A DNA stretch of 33,749 nucleotides from the NCBI GenBank assembly GCA_020722205.1, contig DYLF01000009.1:2229-35977 (forward strand), in the 5' to 3' direction. The notes beneath the pieces were generated by a model. The model was not told the DNA's origin and ran no database searches. It saw nothing but the letters and a program-made list of their open reading frames with translations. Numbering within the stretch: position 1 is the first letter of the stretch; the number at the start of each line of letters is the position of its first letter. A program made the translations under genes and the position numbers. The DNA comes from Desulfobacca acetoxidans. Its GTDB lineage: Bacteria > Desulfobacterota > Desulfobaccia > Desulfobaccales > 0-14-0-80-60-11. This document shows, one piece after another, positions 1 through 9,634 of this stretch.

Positions 1-24
1 ATAGCTATTTTCCCGGTCAATGCC

Positions 25-53
25 TTGACTTGTCTGGAGATAGTTAATAGATT
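25..53 (+). promoter_or_regulatory. Sigma-70-type promoter for tRNA-Leu
   Basis: The -35 box TTGACT (25-30) and -10 box TAGATT (48-53) are separated by exactly 17 bases. Transcription would start near 60, about 13 bases before the mature tRNA 5' end, which is a normal leader for a tRNA gene. Both boxes are seen directly; promoter function is inferred. Confidence 0.65.
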
Positions 54-72
54 AAGGCAGAATGGCCGCAGA

Positions 73-155
73 GCGAGAGTGGCGGAATCTGGCAGACGCA
101 CTGGACTTAGGATCCAGCGGGTTGACCCGTGGGGGTTCGAGTCCCCCCTCTCGCA
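73..155 (+). tRNA. tRNA-Leu, anticodon UAG
   Basis: This is a class II tRNA cloverleaf. The acceptor arm GCGAGAG (73-79) pairs with CTCTCGC (148-154), and the discriminator base is A155. The anticodon stem CTGGA/TCCAG encloses loop CTTAGGA, giving anticodon TAG, which reads CUA and probably other CUN leucine codons. The long variable arm is typical of tRNA-Leu, and the T arm is GGGGG/CCCCC with a TTCGAGT loop. The 3' flank reads CACCA after the discriminator, so CCA is not directly templated next to A155 and must be added or formed by trimming. The gene has its own promoter and stands just upstream of tig. Confidence 0.95.
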
Positions 156-208
156 CACCATCGGCCGGGTGGGTTGAGCCGGGGGAAAAGGGTAACCCCA
201 GATGATAT

Positions 209-228
209 AAGGTTATTGAAGGTTATTG
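209..228 (+). repeat. Perfect tandem repeat of a 10-mer
   Basis: AAGGTTATTG occurs twice back to back (209-218 and 219-228), between the tRNA and tig. It lies 60-80 bases before the tig start, so it could be a regulator site in the tig leader or promoter. No function is known. Confidence 0.6.
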
Positions 229-290
229 TTCAAGGCTTAAGACCGGACGTCAGTTAATCAAAAATCACGGCCTAAGGAGTCCATCAAAAG

Positions 291-1628
291 TTGCGAGACA
301 GCACCATGACCGAACAGGCGATTCAGGTAGAAGTGGAAAATCTCAGCGACATTAAACGCAAACTGCACATTGTGGTGCCGAAAGAAGAGGTGCACAGGCA
401 AGTCAACCGGGCTTATCGGGATTTGGGGAAAAAGGTAAAGGTGAAAGGCTTCCGACCCGGCAAAGCTCCTCGGGCGGTGTTAGAATTGTATTATCGCCAA
501 CAGGTGGAACGGGAAATTTCTGAGCTTCTGGTGCGCCACGGGCTTTCAGAGGCTCTGAAGGAAAAGGCCTTGGAACCGCTGGACCTGGAATGGCCCAATC
601 CCATGCCGCAGGTCACCGATGGTGAGGATTATCGGTTTACGGTGGAACTGGAGATCACCCCGGAACTCACCGTGGCCAATTACTTGGGCCTGACCCTTGA
701 GGACCCTGGGGTGGAGGTGACGGAGGAGGAAGTGGACAAGCGTTTGGAAGAGATCCGTCAGACCAACACCATTTTACAGCCTCTGGCGACCCCTCGGGGG
801 GTCCAAGAGGGCGATTTTGTAGTCCTGTCTTATCAGGGCTATTTCGCCGGACAGCCCCTGGCGGAAGCCAAGGCTGACAGCACCTACCTGGAAGTCGGGG
901 CCGGCAAGTTTAACCTGGACTTTGAGAAGCAGCTTCTGGGGCTTACTCCCGAGGCGGAAACCCGCTTTGCGGTGGATCTGCCTCAGGACTTCTTTAATCC
1001 CCTCCTGGCCGGCAAAACCATTGAGTTCTTGGTAACGATACACGATATCAAAGAAAAGCAGACGCCGGAACTAAATGACGCTTTCGCCCAAAGCCTAAGC
1101 GGAGATTTTCAAACTTTAGCAGACTTGCGCACCTCGGTGCGACAGGGTATCATTAAAGCAAAGGAGAAAGAACGCCAAGGCCGTCTGGAACAGCAGGTCT
1201 TGGATAAGCTACTGGCCGACCACCCCATGGCGGCACCCCCTTCCCTGGTCCGGCAGGAAAAGTATCAGATGGTGCGGGAACAGATGGAGCGCCTGCAACA
1301 GTACGGGGTTAACCTGGCGGGCATGGATACGGAGAAGATGATGGAGAAGGTGCAGCCGTCAGCCGAACGCCGGGTGCGCGCTCGTCTTTTGCTGGACAAG
1401 GTGGCTGCGCAGGAAAATATTGTTATCGACGACGCCGAGGTGGAAGCCAGCCTGGCGCAGTTGGCTGACAAGACCAACCAAAGCCTGGCGGAAGTACGAA
1501 AGTTTTATCAGGACCGGCAACTTCTGGAACCTCTGCGCCGACAATTGCGGAACGAGAAGACCATGAAATTTATCTTGGAGAATGCCACCCTGACACCCAA
1601 GGCTGCCGCTGGTGAGGAGAACGTCTGA
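291..1628 (+). CDS. tig: Trigger factor
   Basis: Ribosome-associated chaperone and peptidyl-prolyl isomerase that receives nascent chains at the exit tunnel. The order is the ribosome-binding N-terminal domain (about residues 6-120) with the signature GFRPGKAP near residues 53-60, an FKBP-type PPIase domain (about 165-255), then the helical SurA-like C-terminal chaperone domain. At 445 residues the length is normal. I chose TTG 291 because AAGGAG (274-279) sits 11 bases upstream. The ATG at 306 matches the family's usual short N terminus better but lacks a nearby Shine-Dalgarno site, so the start is uncertain by five codons. It is the first gene of the classic tig-clpP-clpX-lon order, and its stop lies one base before the clpP start, so translational coupling is likely. 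Family assignment is secure. Confidence 0.95.
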   Translation: MRDSTMTEQAIQVEVENLSDIKRKLHIVVPKEEVHRQVNRAYRDLGKKVKVKGFRPGKAPRAVLELYYRQQVEREISELLVRHGLSEALKEKALEPLDLEWPNPMPQVTDGEDYRFTVELEITPELTVANYLGLTLEDPGVEVTEEEVDKRLEEIRQTNTILQPLATPRGVQEGDFVVLSYQGYFAGQPLAEAKADSTYLEVGAGKFNLDFEKQLLGLTPEAETRFAVDLPQDFFNPLLAGKTIEFLVTIHDIKEKQTPELNDAFAQSLSGDFQTLADLRTSVRQGIIKAKEKERQGRLEQQVLDKLLADHPMAAPPSLVRQEKYQMVREQMERLQQYGVNLAGMDTEKMMEKVQPSAERRVRARLLLDKVAAQENIVIDDAEVEASLAQLADKTNQSLAEVRKFYQDRQLLEPLRRQLRNEKTMKFILENATLTPKAAAGEENV

Positions 1629-1629
1629 G

Positions 1630-2229
1630 ATGCCCCTGATTCCCATTGTGGTTGAACAGAGCAGTCGCGGTGAGCGGGCTTATGATATTTATTCCCGGCT
1701 TCTGAAAGACCGTATTATTTTCCTGGGGACTGCAGTCAATGATGAGGTGGCGAATCTCGTAATTGCCCAACTCCTTTTCCTGGAGGCCGAGGATTCAGAG
1801 AAGGACATTCACTTTTACATTAATTCCCCCGGAGGGTTGGTCACGGCCGGTTTGGCCATCTATGACACCATGCAATATATTCGCTCTCCGGTAGCCACCT
1901 ACTGTCTAGGACAGGCGGCGAGCATGGCGGCCATCCTTTTAGCGGGCGGGGAGGCGGGTAAGCGCTACGCCCTGCCCCATGCCCGCATCCTGATTCACCA
2001 GGTTCTGGGTTCTTTTGCCGGGCAGGCCACCGACGTGGACATTCAGGCCAGGGAAATCCTGCGCCTGCGGGAAGAGTTGAACCGCATCCTGGCCAAACAC
2101 ACCGGCCAGCCCATAGACCGCGTCCACCAGGATACGGAACGGGATTTCTTCATGTCCGGAGAGCAGGCCAAGGAATACGGCCTGGTGGATGAAGTGATCG
2201 TGCAAAGGGAGGTACCCCAAAAGGCTTGA
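1630..2229 (+). CDS. clpP: ATP-dependent Clp protease proteolytic subunit
   Basis: Serine peptidase that forms the tetradecameric barrel and degrades substrates fed by ClpX or ClpA. The catalytic triad is visible: Ser98 in GQAASMAA, His123 in ILIHQVLG and Asp172 in ERDFF, matching E. coli spacing. The protein has 199 residues. I chose ATG 1630 because the product then begins [10 protein letters not shown], the usual family start, and GAGGAG lies at 1613-1618 inside the end of tig. An in-frame GTG at 1612 would add six residues but has no such support. One base separates it from the tig stop, so the two are probably cotranscribed. A 375-base gap follows before clpX. Confidence 0.97.
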   Translation: MPLIPIVVEQSSRGERAYDIYSRLLKDRIIFLGTAVNDEVANLVIAQLLFLEAEDSEKDIHFYINSPGGLVTAGLAIYDTMQYIRSPVATYCLGQAASMAAILLAGGEAGKRYALPHARILIHQVLGSFAGQATDVDIQAREILRLREELNRILAKHTGQPIDRVHQDTERDFFMSGEQAKEYGLVDEVIVQREVPQKA

Positions 2230-2604
2230 AGTAAAACCCTTATATTAAGCTAGGCCTACCTTAATTGAGCGGTTTGGGGAAAGTCTTAAATGATGGTGAG
2301 GGGGCCACATTAAAGCCAAGGGGGGATGGTCAGTCGCTTTTGGCCACCTCCTTGAATGGGTTGCCGAACTTTAGCCCGGCATGGCTTTAAGTCTAAAGAC
2401 CTGCGACGTTATGGGTTAAATTATGATAACAGGGTAATCTGCCGATACAATAACCGGAAACTTTCAGCCAGGCATGAGGCTGCTCCCCACCGGGATCAGG
2501 TGGGGAAGGAGGCAAAGGACAAGGCAGCAGGCTTAGGCATCGCCAAATGGCCGCCACGCTGCCAGGGCTTCAGGGGCTTTCCGGTTATGGAGAGGTAACT
2601 TCTT
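2230..2604 (+). other. clpP-clpX intergenic leader, no gene
   Basis: I see no convincing coding sequence here; an 80-codon open frame at 2356-2598 has a composition unlike real proteins. The gap holds a perfect 8-bp hairpin (2484-2506) and a weak heat-shock-like promoter match. CTTGAA at 2351-2356 is followed 18 bases later by CCCGGCAT, compared with the E. coli sigma-32 pattern CTTGAA-N13-17-CCCCAT. Its size suggests that clpX-lon has its own promoter. Confidence 0.5.
2484..2506 (+). promoter_or_regulatory. Hairpin in the clpX leader
   Basis: TCCCCACC (2484-2491) and GGTGGGGA (2499-2506) form a perfect 8-bp stem with a 7-base loop, about 100 bases before the clpX start. No U-tract follows, so it is not an intrinsic terminator. 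It may stabilise or control the clpX-lon mRNA. Confidence 0.4.
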
Positions 2605-3888
2605 ATGAGCAAGCGTAGTTCCGAAAAAAATTCCGAACTGTTCTGTTCCTTCTGTGGGAAAAGCCAAAGCGAAGTCAAAAAACTCATCGCCGGTCCCGGT
2701 GTTTACATCTGCGATGAATGCATCGAACTGTGCAACGACATCATCGCTGAAGAATACGAAAAAGAAGAAGCCAAGCAAGGCCGCCTGGCCATCCTGGAAC
2801 CGGCCGCCATCAAAAAACAGATTGATGAATACGTCATCGGCCAGGAGCGAGCGAAAAAGATCTTGTCGGTGGCGGTTTACAATCATTATAAACGCATCAA
2901 TTCCCGGGTCGATCTGGACGGGGTGGAGCTTCAGAAAAGCAACATCATTCTCATCGGCCCCACCGGCTCCGGCAAAACCTTGTTGGCCCAGACACTGGCC
3001 CGCATTCTCAATGTGCCCTTCACCATCGCCGACGCCACCACCCTGACCGAGGCCGGCTATGTGGGCGAAGATGTGGAAAATATAATTCTTAATCTCCTGC
3101 AAATTGCCGATTATGACGTGGACAAGGCCTGCCGCGGCATTGTCTATATTGACGAAGTGGACAAGATAGCCCGGAAAAGCGACAGTCCCTCCATCACCCG
3201 GGATGTCTCCGGGGAGGGTGTGCAACAGGCCTTGTTGAAGATCATCGAAGGCACCTTGGCCTCGGTGCCTCCCAAAGGCGGCCGCAAACACCCCCAGCAA
3301 GAGTTTATCAAGGTGGACACCACCAATATTCTCTTTATCTGCGGCGGGGCTTTTAACGGCCTGGAAGACATCATCGGCGCCCGCATCGGCAAGAAGTCCC
3401 TGGGCTTCGGCGCCGACATCAAGGGCAAAAAAGACCGGCCAGTGGGAGAGATTTTAGCCAAAGTGCAGCCCCAGGACCTCCTGAAGTTCGGTCTTATTCC
3501 GGAGTTCGTCGGCCGCCTGCCGGTCATCGCCACCTTGGACGAACTGGACGAAGAGGCCCTGGTGAAAATCCTCACCGAGCCAAAAAACGCCTTGGTCAAA
3601 CAGTTCCAGAAGCTCTTTGAAATGGACCGGGTCTCCTTGAAATTTACCGATGACGCGTTAGTGGCCGTGGCCCGGGAGGCCCTGAAACGCAAGTCCGGCG
3701 CCCGGGGGCTCAGGGCCATCCTGGAAGGGGCCATGCTGGATCTGATGTATGAATTACCCTCGCGCAAGAACGTACACGAGTGTCTGATTAATGCTGAATT
3801 CATCCTCAACCATGCGGCCCCCGTCTTCAAATACGAGATGGGCGAAGGCCAAGCGTGGGAAAAGCCTGGTATGGTGGTGAAAAAATGA
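2605..3888 (+). CDS. clpX: ATP-dependent Clp protease ATPase subunit ClpX
   Basis: Hexameric AAA+ unfoldase that delivers proteins to ClpP. The N-terminal zinc-binding domain has Cys14, Cys17, Cys36 and Cys39 in the usual CX2C-X18-CX2C arrangement. Walker A is GPTGSGKT (118-125) and Walker B ends in Asp183-Glu184. The pore loop GYVGED, the RKH loop (RKHPQQEF) and a GLIPEFVGR element with the conserved arginine are all present. At 427 residues it is full length. ATG 2605 is preceded by GAGAGG in the leader. The stop overlaps the lon start as ATGA (3885-3888), so lon is probably translationally coupled. Confidence 0.97.
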   Translation: MSKRSSEKNSELFCSFCGKSQSEVKKLIAGPGVYICDECIELCNDIIAEEYEKEEAKQGRLAILEPAAIKKQIDEYVIGQERAKKILSVAVYNHYKRINSRVDLDGVELQKSNIILIGPTGSGKTLLAQTLARILNVPFTIADATTLTEAGYVGEDVENIILNLLQIADYDVDKACRGIVYIDEVDKIARKSDSPSITRDVSGEGVQQALLKIIEGTLASVPPKGGRKHPQQEFIKVDTTNILFICGGAFNGLEDIIGARIGKKSLGFGADIKGKKDRPVGEILAKVQPQDLLKFGLIPEFVGRLPVIATLDELDEEALVKILTEPKNALVKQFQKLFEMDRVSLKFTDDALVAVAREALKRKSGARGLRAILEGAMLDLMYELPSRKNVHECLINAEFILNHAAPVFKYEMGEGQAWEKPGMVVKK

Positions 3889-6344
3889 TCTTTCGTCTGA
3901 ATCGCCTGCGGGGTGACGAAGAGGGCCACCGCCGGGTACAGACTCTGCCCCTCTTGCCGCTGCGGGATATCGTGGTCTTTCCCCATATGGTGGTTCCCCT
4001 CTTCATCGGCCGGGACCGCTCCATAGCCGCCTTAGAATTTGCCATGGGGCAGGAAAAATACATCTTGCTCTGCACCCAGAAAGACCCCCGGCGGGACGAA
4101 CCCAAAGAGTCCGAAATCTATCGGGTGGGCACCATGGCCATGATTTTGCAGATGCTTCGCCTGCCGGACGGCACCGTCAAGGTCCTTATCGAAGGCAAAC
4201 ACCGGGGCCAAGTGCGGCAGTTTCTGGCCAACCCTCATTTCTTCCTGGTTGACGCCGAGGAACTTCTGGAATACTGGGAGCCCAGTCCCGAGCTGGAAGC
4301 TTTGCGCCGGGCCATCCTCAACGCCTTTGAAACTTACACCAAGTTCAACAAGAAGGTGCCCCAGGAGGTCTTCCAAACCGTGAGCACGGTGGAAGACCCC
4401 GGCCGCCTGGCCGATATTGTGGCCGGACATCTGGCCGTCAAGGCTGAGGACAAACAGGCGCTGTTGGAAACCATTGACCCAGCCTCACGCCTGGAAAGCC
4501 TGCTGACTCTTCTCAACCGGGAGAATGAGGTCCTATCTTTGGAAAACCGCATCAAGAACCGGGTCAAGAAACAGATGGAGAAGACCCAGCGGGAGTATTA
4601 CCTCAACGAACAGATGCGGGCCATCCAGAAGGAGATGGGTGAAAAGGAGGACCTCAAGGGGGAAATCCAGGAACTGGAACGCCGCCTGCGGAAGAAAAAG
4701 ATGAGCGCCGAAGCCGCGGCCAAGGTGAAGCATGAAATCAAAAAGCTCAAGCTCATGAGCCCCATGTCCGCCGAAGCCACCGTGGTGCGCAACTACATCG
4801 ACTGGCTCCTGTCGCTTCCGTGGTATGAAAAGACCAAAGACCGTTACGACTTAGGTGAAGCTGAACGCATCCTGGAAGAAGACCACTACGGCCTGGAGAA
4901 ACCCAAGGAGCGCATCCTGGAACACTTGGCGGTGCAGAGCCTGGTGAAAAAGATGAAGGGCCCCATCCTCTGCCTGGTGGGGCCGCCAGGGGTGGGCAAA
5001 ACCTCCCTGGCCAAGTCCGTGGCCCGGGCCCTGGGGCGCAATTTCGTCCGCCTCTCCCTGGGCGGGGTGCGGGATGAAGCGGAAATTCGCGGCCACCGCC
5101 GCACTTACATCGGCGCCTTGCCCGGCAAGATTATCCAGTCCCTGCGCAAGGCCAAGACCAACAACCCCGTCTTCTGCCTGGATGAAGTGGACAAGATGAG
5201 CATGGACTTCCGCGGCGATCCCTCCGCCGCCCTGTTGGAAGTCCTGGATCCAGAGCAGAACTTCGCCTTCAATGACCACTACCTGGACGTGGACTATGAC
5301 CTTTCCCAGGTCATGTTCATCACCACTGCCAACAATCTCTACTCCATCCCTTTGCCGTTGCAGGACCGCATGGAGATCATCCGGCTGCCCGGCTATACCG
5401 AAGTGGAAAAGCTTCAGATCGCCGAAAAATTCCTAATCCCCAAGCAGTGCCAAGCCAACGGCCTCTCCTCGGAAAACGTCCAGTTCTCCGAAAACGCCAT
5501 CCTCACCATCATCCGGCAATACACCCGGGAGGCCGGGGTGCGCAACCTGGAACGGGAGTTGGCGGCCGTCTGCCGCAAGGTGGCGCGGGAGGTGGCAGCC
5601 AAAGGCAAAGATCACAAGGTTCAGGTGAACAGCCAGATGGTGGCCAAATTCTTAGGCGTTCCCAAATACCGGTATGGCCGCACCGAAGAAAAAGACGAGA
5701 TAGGTCTCACCAACGGCTTGGCCTGGACCGACTTCGGGGGAGAGCTATTGCAAACAGAAGTGGTGGTGCTGCCGGGCAAGGGCAAGCTTCTGATTACCGG
5801 CAAACTGGGTGAGGTCATGCAGGAATCCTGCCAGGCAGCCCTGAGCTACGTGCGCTCCATCGCCGAGCAGATCGGCCTGGACCGCGACTTCTACCGGCAC
5901 GTGGACCTTCATGTCCATGTCCCGGAAGGGGCCATTCCCAAGGACGGGCCTTCCGCCGGCATCACCATCGGCACCAGCATTGTCTCTGCCCTGTTGAAGA
6001 TTCCGGTAAAACGGGACGTCGCCATGACGGGCGAGATCACCTTGCGGGGGCGGGTGCTCCCCATCGGCGGCCTCAAGGAAAAAATCATCGCCGCTCACCG
6101 CCATCAGATCAAGACGGTCATCATCCCCCGGGACAACGAAAAGGATATCAAGGAGATTCCGCCCCGCATCCTCAAAGCCGTGGACCTGGTGCCCGTGGAC
6201 CACATGGACGAAGTCCTCAGACTGGCCCTGGCCATGGAGAACCCTGACATCCTCTTCCGGCCGGCGCCAACCCTAGCCCCGCCGGAGGCCACCTTCATGC
6301 CCACTGAGACCTTGCCGGTAGCCACCGACATCCAGGCCCATTGA
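3885..6344 (+). CDS. lon: Lon ATP-dependent protease
   Basis: Cytosolic AAA+ serine protease that removes damaged and regulatory proteins. The N-terminal LAN substrate-binding domain starts [16 protein letters not shown]. It is followed by a coiled-coil/helical region, an AAA+ module with Walker A GPPGVGKT (366-373) and Walker B CLDEVDKM, and the C-terminal protease domain. The Ser-Lys dyad is Ser690 in PKDGPSAG and Lys733 in GGLKEKI, 43 residues apart as in E. coli Lon. I chose ATG 3885, which overlaps the clpX stop and follows GGTGGTGA; an upstream in-frame GTG at 3855 lies inside clpX. The last 35 or so residues are a Pro/Ala/Thr-rich tail not expected from the catalytic core. A strong terminator follows. 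Confidence 0.97.
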   Translation: MIFRLNRLRGDEEGHRRVQTLPLLPLRDIVVFPHMVVPLFIGRDRSIAALEFAMGQEKYILLCTQKDPRRDEPKESEIYRVGTMAMILQMLRLPDGTVKVLIEGKHRGQVRQFLANPHFFLVDAEELLEYWEPSPELEALRRAILNAFETYTKFNKKVPQEVFQTVSTVEDPGRLADIVAGHLAVKAEDKQALLETIDPASRLESLLTLLNRENEVLSLENRIKNRVKKQMEKTQREYYLNEQMRAIQKEMGEKEDLKGEIQELERRLRKKKMSAEAAAKVKHEIKKLKLMSPMSAEATVVRNYIDWLLSLPWYEKTKDRYDLGEAERILEEDHYGLEKPKERILEHLAVQSLVKKMKGPILCLVGPPGVGKTSLAKSVARALGRNFVRLSLGGVRDEAEIRGHRRTYIGALPGKIIQSLRKAKTNNPVFCLDEVDKMSMDFRGDPSAALLEVLDPEQNFAFNDHYLDVDYDLSQVMFITTANNLYSIPLPLQDRMEIIRLPGYTEVEKLQIAEKFLIPKQCQANGLSSENVQFSENAILTIIRQYTREAGVRNLERELAAVCRKVAREVAAKGKDHKVQVNSQMVAKFLGVPKYRYGRTEEKDEIGLTNGLAWTDFGGELLQTEVVVLPGKGKLLITGKLGEVMQESCQAALSYVRSIAEQIGLDRDFYRHVDLHVHVPEGAIPKDGPSAGITIGTSIVSALLKIPVKRDVAMTGEITLRGRVLPIGGLKEKIIAAHRHQIKTVIIPRDNEKDIKEIPPRILKAVDLVPVDHMDEVLRLALAMENPDILFRPAPTLAPPEATFMPTETLPVATDIQAH

Positions 6345-6370
6345 TAAGCATATCAGCAGAGACAGGCAAA

Positions 6371-6416
6371 AAACCGGGGCAGTTGTAGCTTTCCCGCCCC
6401 GGTTTCTTTATTTTTC
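6371..6416. terminator. Bidirectional intrinsic terminator between lon and waaA
   Basis: AAACCGGGGC (6371-6380) pairs perfectly with GCCCCGGTTT (6396-6405). On the plus strand the stem is followed by CTTTATTTTT, and on the minus strand by a run of Ts from the A-run at 6368-6373. It can therefore end transcripts of the convergent lon and waaA genes. Confidence 0.85.
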
Positions 6417-6486
6417 CAGGCGTTAAGTTAAAACCTCGCCTTCAGGCAAAAAGCTCCAACACGGCTGGGTTAACGGTTTCACGGTT

Positions 6487-7863
6487 TCAGCTATCCCAAG
6501 GCCTACGATCACTGCTCACTCTCGCCAACAACTCAGTCACCATTTCTGCTTGGCGGCGGGCGGCGCCCTGATGCCGAAGCAGGGCCTCCCGGGCCCGCAG
6601 GCCGGCGGCCTGGCGCAGCTCAGGTTGATCCAGAAGACGTCGGGCGATGGTCGTCAGGGATTCCACCTCCGGGACCAGAAAACCCCCTGCAACCTCTTCC
6701 AGGATCTCTTGGGCCCAGCGGAAGTTATGGACATGCGGGCCATACAGGGGGGCCAGCCCCCAAGCCGCGGCCTCCAGGATATTCTGTCCTCCATGAGGCA
6801 CCAGGCTGCCGCCCACAAAGGCCACGGTGGCGACGCCATAGAAGGCCAACAGATCGCCGATGGTGTCCACCAATACCACCGATTCTGTCCTGCCCTCCTC
6901 TCCGGATTTCAGGCGATGCCAGTGGTGATACGGCAGGCCGCGCCTCTGCAGGAGAGCGCCGATTTCCTGTGCCCGCTCAGGATGGCGCGGAGCCAGAATT
7001 AGAAGGAGGGTAGGGTAGGGGCCCCGGAGACGTTTATAGGCTTCCAACACCATGGCTTCCTCTCCCGGATGGGTGGAGGCGGCCAGGAAGACAGGCCGGC
7101 CCGGCAAGAGCTTGAGAGCCGCCTGGAGAGAAGATCTCGGCGAAGCTTGAGCAAACCCCTGCCTTCTCGCCTCGGAACCCTCTTGACTGAGCTCAGCCAC
7201 CCGCGACAACAGACCATCCACCTTCAGATTGCCAGTGAGGTGGAGTTTGTGTCGGGGCAGACCCAAAGCGGCCAACCGATCGTAGTCCTGAGCGGAGCCG
7301 GCGGCGATAATTTCAAATAAATTAATGATATCAAATATATATTTCCTATATCGTCGAAATCTGGCAAAAGAGCGCGCCGACAGGCGGGCGTTGAGCAGTG
7401 CCAAGCGGATTCCCCGGTGGTGCGCCGCCAGTAGGAAGTTGGGCCAGATTTCTGATTCCAGGGAGATGTACAAGTGGGGGCGCAGGTATTCCAGGTAGCG
7501 CCGCACCGCCCAGGGGAGGTCCAGGGGAAAGTAGCACACCAGGGCGCTAGCCGGCGCAAAATGCCGGCGGGCCACAGCTTGGCCGGTTTCGGTGCCGGTA
7601 CTGATGATCAGGCCGGCTTGAGGGAGTAGAGCCTTAATTTCACGGACCAAAGGAACGGCGGCTAAAATTTCGCCCACCGAGACGCCATGCAGCCACAGGC
7701 GTGGCCAGCCGGGCGGCGGAGCGGACATGGGCAGCTTGAGACCCAGCCGGGGTAAAAAGCTCTCACCGCGCCGGCGGGAGCGCAGATGCCAATAAAACCA
7801 AGGCCAACCGGCCAAGCCGGCCAAGCCGGCGGCCAAGCGGTAGAAAAAAAAATATTTTTTCAC
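6487..7863 (-). CDS. waaA: 3-deoxy-D-manno-octulosonic acid (Kdo) transferase
   Basis: Glycosyltransferase that adds Kdo from CMP-Kdo to lipid A precursor in LPS core assembly, on the cytoplasmic face of the inner membrane. The 458-residue length fits the family. A hydrophobic N-terminal anchor is followed by the signature HGVSVGE with the presumed catalytic Glu65 (GT-B fold, GT30). Later motifs are LESEIWPNFL, LTGNLKVDG, ASTHPGEE, FVGGSLVPHGGQN and the end motif HVHNF. The start is a GTG at 7863 with no obvious Shine-Dalgarno site; no better start gives the N-terminal helix. Its presence shows an LPS-bearing outer membrane. Confidence 0.92.
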   Translation of the reverse strand: MKKYFFFYRLAAGLAGLAGWPWFYWHLRSRRRGESFLPRLGLKLPMSAPPPGWPRLWLHGVSVGEILAAVPLVREIKALLPQAGLIISTGTETGQAVARRHFAPASALVCYFPLDLPWAVRRYLEYLRPHLYISLESEIWPNFLLAAHHRGIRLALLNARLSARSFARFRRYRKYIFDIINLFEIIAAGSAQDYDRLAALGLPRHKLHLTGNLKVDGLLSRVAELSQEGSEARRQGFAQASPRSSLQAALKLLPGRPVFLAASTHPGEEAMVLEAYKRLRGPYPTLLLILAPRHPERAQEIGALLQRRGLPYHHWHRLKSGEEGRTESVVLVDTIGDLLAFYGVATVAFVGGSLVPHGGQNILEAAAWGLAPLYGPHVHNFRWAQEILEEVAGGFLVPEVESLTTIARRLLDQPELRQAAGLRAREALLRHQGAARRQAEMVTELLARVSSDRRPWDS

Positions 7864-8307
7864 TATAAAATCAGTTACTTATACAATATTTTAACCGCCG
7901 GTAGGGGAGGGGAGCGGAATCAGACGGCTGAAACCATTTCCTTCGGAAGCCGCCTCGTTATTAATCGTCTTGGGTTATAGCAAATACGCCACTTGCTCAC
8001 CAGCAACTGCGGGCAGGTCTAAAATGGCGCGGTGCCGGACTGTCAGTGAAAAAGCCCAGACAGGGCCGGTGAGAGAGGTTTCTTCCCCGGGGTTGACTGG
8101 AAGGTCAGCCCCCGGCAGCGAGGGCGACTTCCCCAAGCCGGTGCGCAGCCCCAAAATGTCTGTCTAAAGGTCATGCTTCACCTCAGGTGTAGAAAGACCA
8201 CCAGACTTGCCGCCGATCAGAAATTTATCGAGGCCCCTAGGGGGATAGCGTTTTTCAAGGTTGCCGGCCTGACCCTTGTTAGTTTACATAATATATATTA
8301 TCAGACA
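7864..8307. other. Gene-poor 444-base gap with structured centre
   Basis: No credible protein gene is seen; a 65-codon frame at 7970-8167 resembles no family I know. The central part (about 8010-8170) is GC-rich and folds into at least two stable hairpins, annotated separately. The right end is AT-rich and includes a perfect 14-bp palindrome ATAATATATATTAT (8288-8301) just past the end of the DUF2939 gene. Confidence 0.5.
8033..8112. ncRNA. Candidate structured RNA element (two stable hairpins)
   Basis: Hairpin 1: TGCCGG-A-CTGTC (8033-8044) pairs with GACAG-GG-CCGGTG (8059-8071), giving 11 pairs around a small internal loop. Hairpin 2: GGGGTTGAC (8089-8097) pairs with GTCAGCCCC (8104-8112), giving nine pairs with one G-U and a 6-base loop. 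I could not match it to 6S, SRP, RNase P, tmRNA or the cobalamin riboswitch consensus. Strand is unknown: on the minus strand it would lie about 170 bases upstream of waaA. It may be a genuine RNA or chance structure. Confidence 0.25.
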
Positions 8308-8877
8308 CTATAATAATTCATATTTAATGATTCTTTTGAGATCATCATAGTTTACGTCCACCACCTTCCATGTTTTCTCCCCCGGGGGGCGTCGCATGGT
8401 GAGGCGAAAGGTTTCGCCTTTGGTGGGCCCCTTAATGGTCACCAGGGCCTCTTCTCCCCGCACTTGAATGTCCGCCATGCTCACCGCCGCCCCAATCGCC
8501 AGAATTTTGGCATTGTCCAGAGTTGCCAAAAAATGCTGGACCCCTTTTTTTATCTGGCCCTCAAAATTCTCCAGCAACCGGGGCAATACTTGGTTGGCGA
8601 ATCTCTTACCCAAACGGCGTCCGAGCCGCGTCCAGTCATCTTCCTCGGGTTCTTCCGGCGGAGCCAGTTCTTTGGTTACGGAGACGCCCAAGTTCTTTAA
8701 TATTTCCTGTATATCCAAATAGTTAAAAAATTTGTCATAATTCTTGTCCTTGAGGGCCAGCACCATCTGATGCAAAGTATAACGGGGGGAGGTGTAATAG
8801 CGCCAGAAAAAGGCGCCGCCAATCCCACTGCTAACCACCACCAGGGCCAGAATGAGCCAGCAGATTCGACGCCGCAT
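8308..8877 (-). CDS. Membrane-anchored DUF2939-like protein
   Basis: Function unknown. The 189-residue product starts MRRRICWLILALVVV, a single N-terminal transmembrane anchor or uncleaved signal. Next comes the motif SPRYTLHQMVLALKDKNYDK, which resembles the start of DUF2939 proteins, then a Pro/Glu-rich linker, a helical middle and a beta-rich end with VTIKGPTKGETFRLTMRRP and WKVVDVN. Most of the chain is therefore probably periplasmic. I chose ATG 8877 because GGAGG sits at the right distance; an upstream ATG at 8916 would put 13 polar residues before the anchor. No partner gene lies beside it on the same strand except waaA, 445 bases away. Confidence 0.7.
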   Translation of the reverse strand: MRRRICWLILALVVVSSGIGGAFFWRYYTSPRYTLHQMVLALKDKNYDKFFNYLDIQEILKNLGVSVTKELAPPEEPEEDDWTRLGRRLGKRFANQVLPRLLENFEGQIKKGVQHFLATLDNAKILAIGAAVSMADIQVRGEEALVTIKGPTKGETFRLTMRRPPGEKTWKVVDVNYDDLKRIIKYELL

Positions 8878-9140
8878 ATCGCCTCCACGTAAAGTGTGAT
8901 TAAGGTTTAGAGACAAGCACTAAGGGAAGGTGGCAACTGTTTGCCCCGAGACAACGTTTGCCCTTGGCAATCAGCCCTTCCTGGTTTAAATAACAAGAGT
9001 CCGAGGCTATAAGTCCAAAAGCCAACGGAGCGGACGCCTTCTGGCATCCGGCTTCCTACCTACAACGCTCAGCTGATAGCTTCTTAGTTAGATTACGGCA
9101 AATGCCAGGGAAAAGCCAGTCCTTAGCCGATGGAAAGTCT

Positions 9141-9533
9141 ATGAAGGCGCAGGAATTGTTATCCCAACATCGCCTGGATAATGGTTTGACTTTGGAGTTC
9201 TGGGAGCTGTCACGCCCCCTGGCCGGAGACCGCTGGCAAGTGGTGATGCGGGCGAGGGTGGCGGTGCAGGTAAACAGGGAAACTGTGCCGCCGGAGCTAA
9301 AAGACCGGCTGTCTGAGGTGATCTCAAGCTTGGGCCCCGAAATTGCCTTTATCAAGGACGAGGTGCGCAACTTCATTGATGCTAGCGAAAAGCCAAAACT
9401 ACTGAAAGATATTGAAGCCCAATTGCTTTCCTCCCTGAGAAGCTATCTAGGACACCAGGAATTCGCTCCCCGCCTGATCCGCCGGCAATTTGCCGAATAC
9501 CAGCAGAAGCGCCTGTTTCAACGGGAAGGTTAA
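9141..9533 (+). CDS. Hypothetical protein, conserved-looking
   Basis: I do not recognise a named family. The product is 130 residues and begins MKAQELLSQHRLDNGLTLEF. It is a soluble alpha/beta protein with a beta-rich first half (LDNGLTLEFWELSRPLAGDRW, VVMRARVAV) and a charged helical second half ending in EYQQKRLFQREG. There is no signal peptide or membrane segment. ATG 9141 is preceded by GGAAAG; an ATG at 9102 would add 13 residues but has no ribosome site. It diverges from the DUF2939 gene. Codon use and the regular helix pattern suggest it is real. Confidence 0.6.
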   Translation: MKAQELLSQHRLDNGLTLEFWELSRPLAGDRWQVVMRARVAVQVNRETVPPELKDRLSEVISSLGPEIAFIKDEVRNFIDASEKPKLLKDIEAQLLSSLRSYLGHQEFAPRLIRRQFAEYQQKRLFQREG

Positions 9534-9546
9534 GAAATCCTCTGTT

Positions 9547-9578
9547 GATGACCGGGAGGTCAGGATTTTCCGGTCATC
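9547..9578 (+). terminator. Possible stem-loop terminator
   Basis: GATGACCGG (9547-9555) and CCGGTCATC (9570-9578) form a perfect 9-bp stem with a 14-base loop, 13 bases after the stop of the preceding gene. No U-tract follows on either strand, so it could be a Rho-dependent end or an mRNA 3' stabiliser instead. Confidence 0.4.
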
Positions 9579-9634
9579 TCAATAAGGTATGACTCTGTGG
9601 CTTTAACCGGGCAAGGAAAAGATACAAACTTTTT

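Noticed and set aside
2356-2598. 80-codon open frame upstream of clpX
   Set aside because: Composition is unlike a folded protein, it spans the hairpin, and no ribosome site is present.
4851-5279. 142-codon antisense frame inside lon, and similar long antisense frames in clpX and the helicase gene
   Set aside because: These are shadows produced by GC-rich codon use of genes with complete family motifs.
7795-7840. Short GGCCAAGCC-like repeat
   Set aside because: It is the coding sequence of the Gly-Leu-Ala repeats in the WaaA membrane anchor, not an independent repeat.
7970-8167. 65-codon open frame in the waaA upstream gap
   Set aside because: No recognisable motif and no ribosome site; the region is better explained as structured noncoding DNA.
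8929-8955. TGGCAACTGTTTGC as a sigma-54 promoter before the 9141 gene
   Set aside because: The spacing between the GG and GC elements is one base too short.
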